From NCBI GenBank assembly GCA_900553805.1, contig USEU01000077.1:1-6233 (forward strand): a stretch of 6,233 nt of DNA, given 5' to 3'. How positions within the stretch are numbered: position 1 is the first letter of the stretch; every line of letters starts with the position of its first letter. The notes beneath the pieces were generated by a model. It had not been told where the DNA came from and did no database searches. It saw nothing but the letters and a program-made list of their open reading frames with translations. The position numbers and the translations under genes were made by a program. This document shows, in pieces, positions 4,600-6,233 of the stretch. The DNA comes from an uncultured Eubacteriales bacterium (GTDB lineage Bacteria > Bacillota > Clostridia > Oscillospirales > Oscillospiraceae).

Positions 4600-6123
4600 A
4601 TGAATCTTGTGGTCAAGCTGGGCAGCGATGTCCGGGTCACCCTGAAGGTGACCACCAACCAGGCCGGGAATTACTCCACCGTGCGGGCGACCCGTCTGGC
4701 CCTGCGCAACCGGCAGGATGTGAGCCACGGCGAATGTCTGCTGGCCGGGGACATCCGGGTCAACGGCCTGCTGGCCGCCAATCTGGTGCTCAGCGGCACC
4801 CAGCGCTGCGCCATCCTCTATGACGGCGACTGGGACTACGGCACCGAGAGCAGCTGGAGCGGCTACACGGCCTATGACCTGAAAATTCCCCACCGGGAGG
4901 ACGGCACGGCGGAGGCGACCGTGGCGGCGGCGGTGCAGATCTACACCGCCGACCAGGCCCCCCTGGAATACCTGTCCCGCACCGCTTCCGTCGCCCTGCC
5001 CCGCATCCCCCGGGCCACCACCCTGGAGGCGGAGGCGGTCCCCCTGGGGCAGGAACTGACGCTGACCCTGAACCGGGCGGCGTCCGGCTTCCGGGATACG
5101 GTGGCCTGGGAGTGCGGCGAAGAGAGCGGCACCCTGGCGACCCTGACGGCGCAGACCACCCTGCGCTGGACGCCGCCGCTGGCCCTGGCCGCCCAGGCCC
5201 CGGCGGACACCGGGGTGAAGCTCACCTTCACCGTCACCACCTGCGACGGGCAGGAGACGGTGGGCAGCAATCAGCTGCGGCTGCAATGTCCCATCCCGGC
5301 GGAGGTGGTCCCCACTGTCAGCCTGACCGTCAGCGACCGGTTGGGCTATCCGGCCCTCCATGGCGGCTACATCCAGGGCCAGAGCCAGGCCCAGGTCCGG
5401 GTGACGGCAACGGGGGCATACGGCTCCACGATCCGGAAGACCGCCATCCGCTGCGCTGGCCTGACCCAGGAGGGCCAGGCGGAGGCTTGCTTCGCCCTGG
5501 AGCACAGCGGCCCGGTGGCGGTGGAGGCCACGGTGACGGACAGCCGGGGCAGGACCGCAACCGCCCGGCAGGAGATCACCGTGCTGGCCTATTCCAAGCC
5601 CGCCGTCCAGGTGACCCGGGCCTTCCGCTGCGCCGCCGACGGCACCGAGCAGAGCAACGGGGAATACCTGTGCGTCTGCTTCACCGCCGCGCTGACCCCG
5701 GTGGAGAACGGCGCGGCCCGCTACACCGCCGTCAGCCGGATCCGGGGCGGCGCAGAGAGCAGCCGGGTGGAGCTGACCCGGTACGCCGGGCAGTTCCAGG
5801 TCACCGGCACCGCCGTCCTCCCCGCCGACCCGGACGACAGCTTTGAGTGCGCCGTGGAGGCGGCGGACAGCTTCGCCTCCGCCGTCAGCGCCTCCGCCCT
5901 GGTGGGCATCGCCTTCGTGCTGCTGGACCTGAGCCGGGATAAGCGCTCCGTGGGCATCGGCATGCGCTCCGCGGGCAGCCGGACCCTGACCGTGGGCCTG
6001 GACACCGACCTGACCGCCCACCGCCTCCAGAACCTGGCCGCCCCCGCCGCCCCCCAGGACGCCGCCACCAAAGCCTACGTGGACGCCGCCATCCAATCCC
6101 TCAGACAATCCCTGGGATTGTAG
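4600..6123 (+). CDS. DUF859-type phage tail protein with fibre-like C terminus, 507 aa
   Basis: A beta-rich distal tail or minor structural protein. Residues 1-139 form an N-terminal domain with a Trp/Tyr-rich segment (YDGDWDYGTESSWSGYTAYD, 74-93), ending in the typical SVALPRIPRATT (130-141). Residues 142-235 look like an Ig-like domain. Residues 236-332 carry the strongest DUF859 pattern: GGYIQGQSQAQVRVTATGAY (255-274), GSTIRKTAI, then VTDSRGRTATARQEITVLAY (312-331). Residues 333-460 include a second beta domain and FVLLDLSRDKRSVGIGM (439-455), a DUF859-like ending. The last segment, AHRLQNLAAPAAPQDAATKAYVDAAI (473-498), is like the alignment motif of phage tail fibres. The ATG follows the previous stop with no gap; GAGG (4587-4590) lies 9 nt upstream. 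Family members are tail proteins of phages of Gram-positive bacteria, so host contact is a reasonable inference. Eleven Cys residues are unusual for an extracellular virion protein. Confidence 0.88.
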   Translation: MNLVVKLGSDVRVTLKVTTNQAGNYSTVRATRLALRNRQDVSHGECLLAGDIRVNGLLAANLVLSGTQRCAILYDGDWDYGTESSWSGYTAYDLKIPHREDGTAEATVAAAVQIYTADQAPLEYLSRTASVALPRIPRATTLEAEAVPLGQELTLTLNRAASGFRDTVAWECGEESGTLATLTAQTTLRWTPPLALAAQAPADTGVKLTFTVTTCDGQETVGSNQLRLQCPIPAEVVPTVSLTVSDRLGYPALHGGYIQGQSQAQVRVTATGAYGSTIRKTAIRCAGLTQEGQAEACFALEHSGPVAVEATVTDSRGRTATARQEITVLAYSKPAVQVTRAFRCAADGTEQSNGEYLCVCFTAALTPVENGAARYTAVSRIRGGAESSRVELTRYAGQFQVTGTAVLPADPDDSFECAVEAADSFASAVSASALVGIAFVLLDLSRDKRSVGIGMRSAGSRTLTVGLDTDLTAHRLQNLAAPAAPQDAATKAYVDAAIQSLRQSLGL

Positions 6124-6130
6124 CCCCCCT

Positions 6131-6218
6131 AACCTCCCCTGAAAGGGGAGGCGGCGCATCGCGCCGGAGGGGTTTCCGGCGGTACGCAGAATACCATCTG
6201 GAATGCACCAAGGCGAAT
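6131..6218 (-). repeat. Two-hairpin repeat relative, copy G
   Basis: It begins 7 nt after the stop of the 507-aa gene. On the minus strand it reads AACCCCTCC, stem 1 GGCGC-GAT-GCGCC, then stem 2 CCTCCCCT-TTC-AGGGGAGG. The base next to CTCCCC is C paired with G here, against G paired with C in copies A, B and D: another paired change. The following CGGTACGCAGAATACCA...GGAATG...ACCAAGGCGAAT tail is shared with copy F. The last bases 6212-6233 match the start of the larger unit near 3356 and run off the window, so a further repeat probably continues. Confidence 0.8.
6133..6151 (+). terminator. GC hairpin after the tail gene, possible transcript end or processing site
   Basis: CCTCCCCT-GAA-AGGGGAGG is a perfect 8-bp stem with a 3-nt loop, 9 nt after the stop codon. 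It could end or protect the 3' end of the late transcript. No T-run follows, so it is not a standard intrinsic terminator, and it is also simply stem 2 of repeat copy G. Confidence 0.3.
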
Positions 6219-6233
6219 CCGTACAGACCCCTT

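Noticed and set aside
4306..6159. 617-codon open frame on the minus strand
   Set aside because: It is antisense to the 250-aa and 507-aa genes, with low-complexity Gly/Ala/Gln/Arg content, and it begins inside the 3' repeat. It is a shadow of high-GC codon use.
5900..6233. Variable region of a diversity-generating retroelement at the end of the tail gene
   Set aside because: Tail genes of gut phages are common targets and a GC hairpin follows the gene. However, no template repeat or reverse transcriptase is in the window, and the hairpin is explained by the repeat family.

Overview
The window is a stretch of phage-type virion structural genes, most simply part of an integrated prophage, in a GC-rich low-GC-lineage relative (a clostridium of the Oscillospiraceae type, such as Flavonifractor or an allied gut genus). 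The assignment to that group is inference. It rests on the strong AGGAGG-type ribosome binding sites, the GC-rich codon use, protein sentences I recognise from prophages of gut Clostridia, and GC-rich intergenic hairpin repeats of a style I associate with these genomes. No integrase, terminase, capsid, portal or lysis gene is present, so this is only a slice of the late region.

Layout: all six credible genes are on the + strand. Block 1 (101-3119) holds a 75-aa small protein, a 115-aa probable head-tail connector protein, a 571-aa probable beta-rich tail hub protein and a 238-aa coiled-coil minor structural protein. These genes are separated by 2 nt, 12 nt and a 4-nt TTGA overlap, so they form one translationally linked unit. 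Block 2 (3847-6123) holds a 250-aa helical protein of unknown role, followed with no gap by a 507-aa DUF859-type tail protein that ends in a tail-fibre-like KAYVD segment. No tape-measure or major tail tube gene lies between the connector-like gene and the tail genes. That suggests a short-tailed (podovirus-like) particle, although the tail genes could also lie outside the window.

The blocks are separated by 727 bp (3120-3846) with no credible gene. That gap is a mosaic of GC-rich inverted and direct repeats. The commonest unit is about 45-55 bp and folds into two consecutive hairpins. Seven copies or relatives can be read in the window (30-74, 3121-3261, 3278-3322, 3462-3512, 3566-3618, 3777-3827, 6131-6218), on both strands. 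Stem sequences differ between copies while base pairing is kept. A second, larger unit with a CCCCCTTTG/CAAAGGGGG outer stem occurs twice (3377-3461 and 3631-3776). One copy of each unit carries an extra segment of roughly 53-65 nt with its own hairpin. Copies sit immediately before the ribosome binding sites of the first gene of each block and immediately after the last stop codon of each block, so the repeats punctuate the late operon.

The proteins would act together in the virion: head completion and connector, tail hub, coiled-coil tail component, a possible internal or ejected protein, and a host-contacting distal tail protein. The best candidates for something undescribed are the two-hairpin repeat family with its operon-bracketing placement, and the 250-aa protein with its basic-hydrophobic C-terminal tail.
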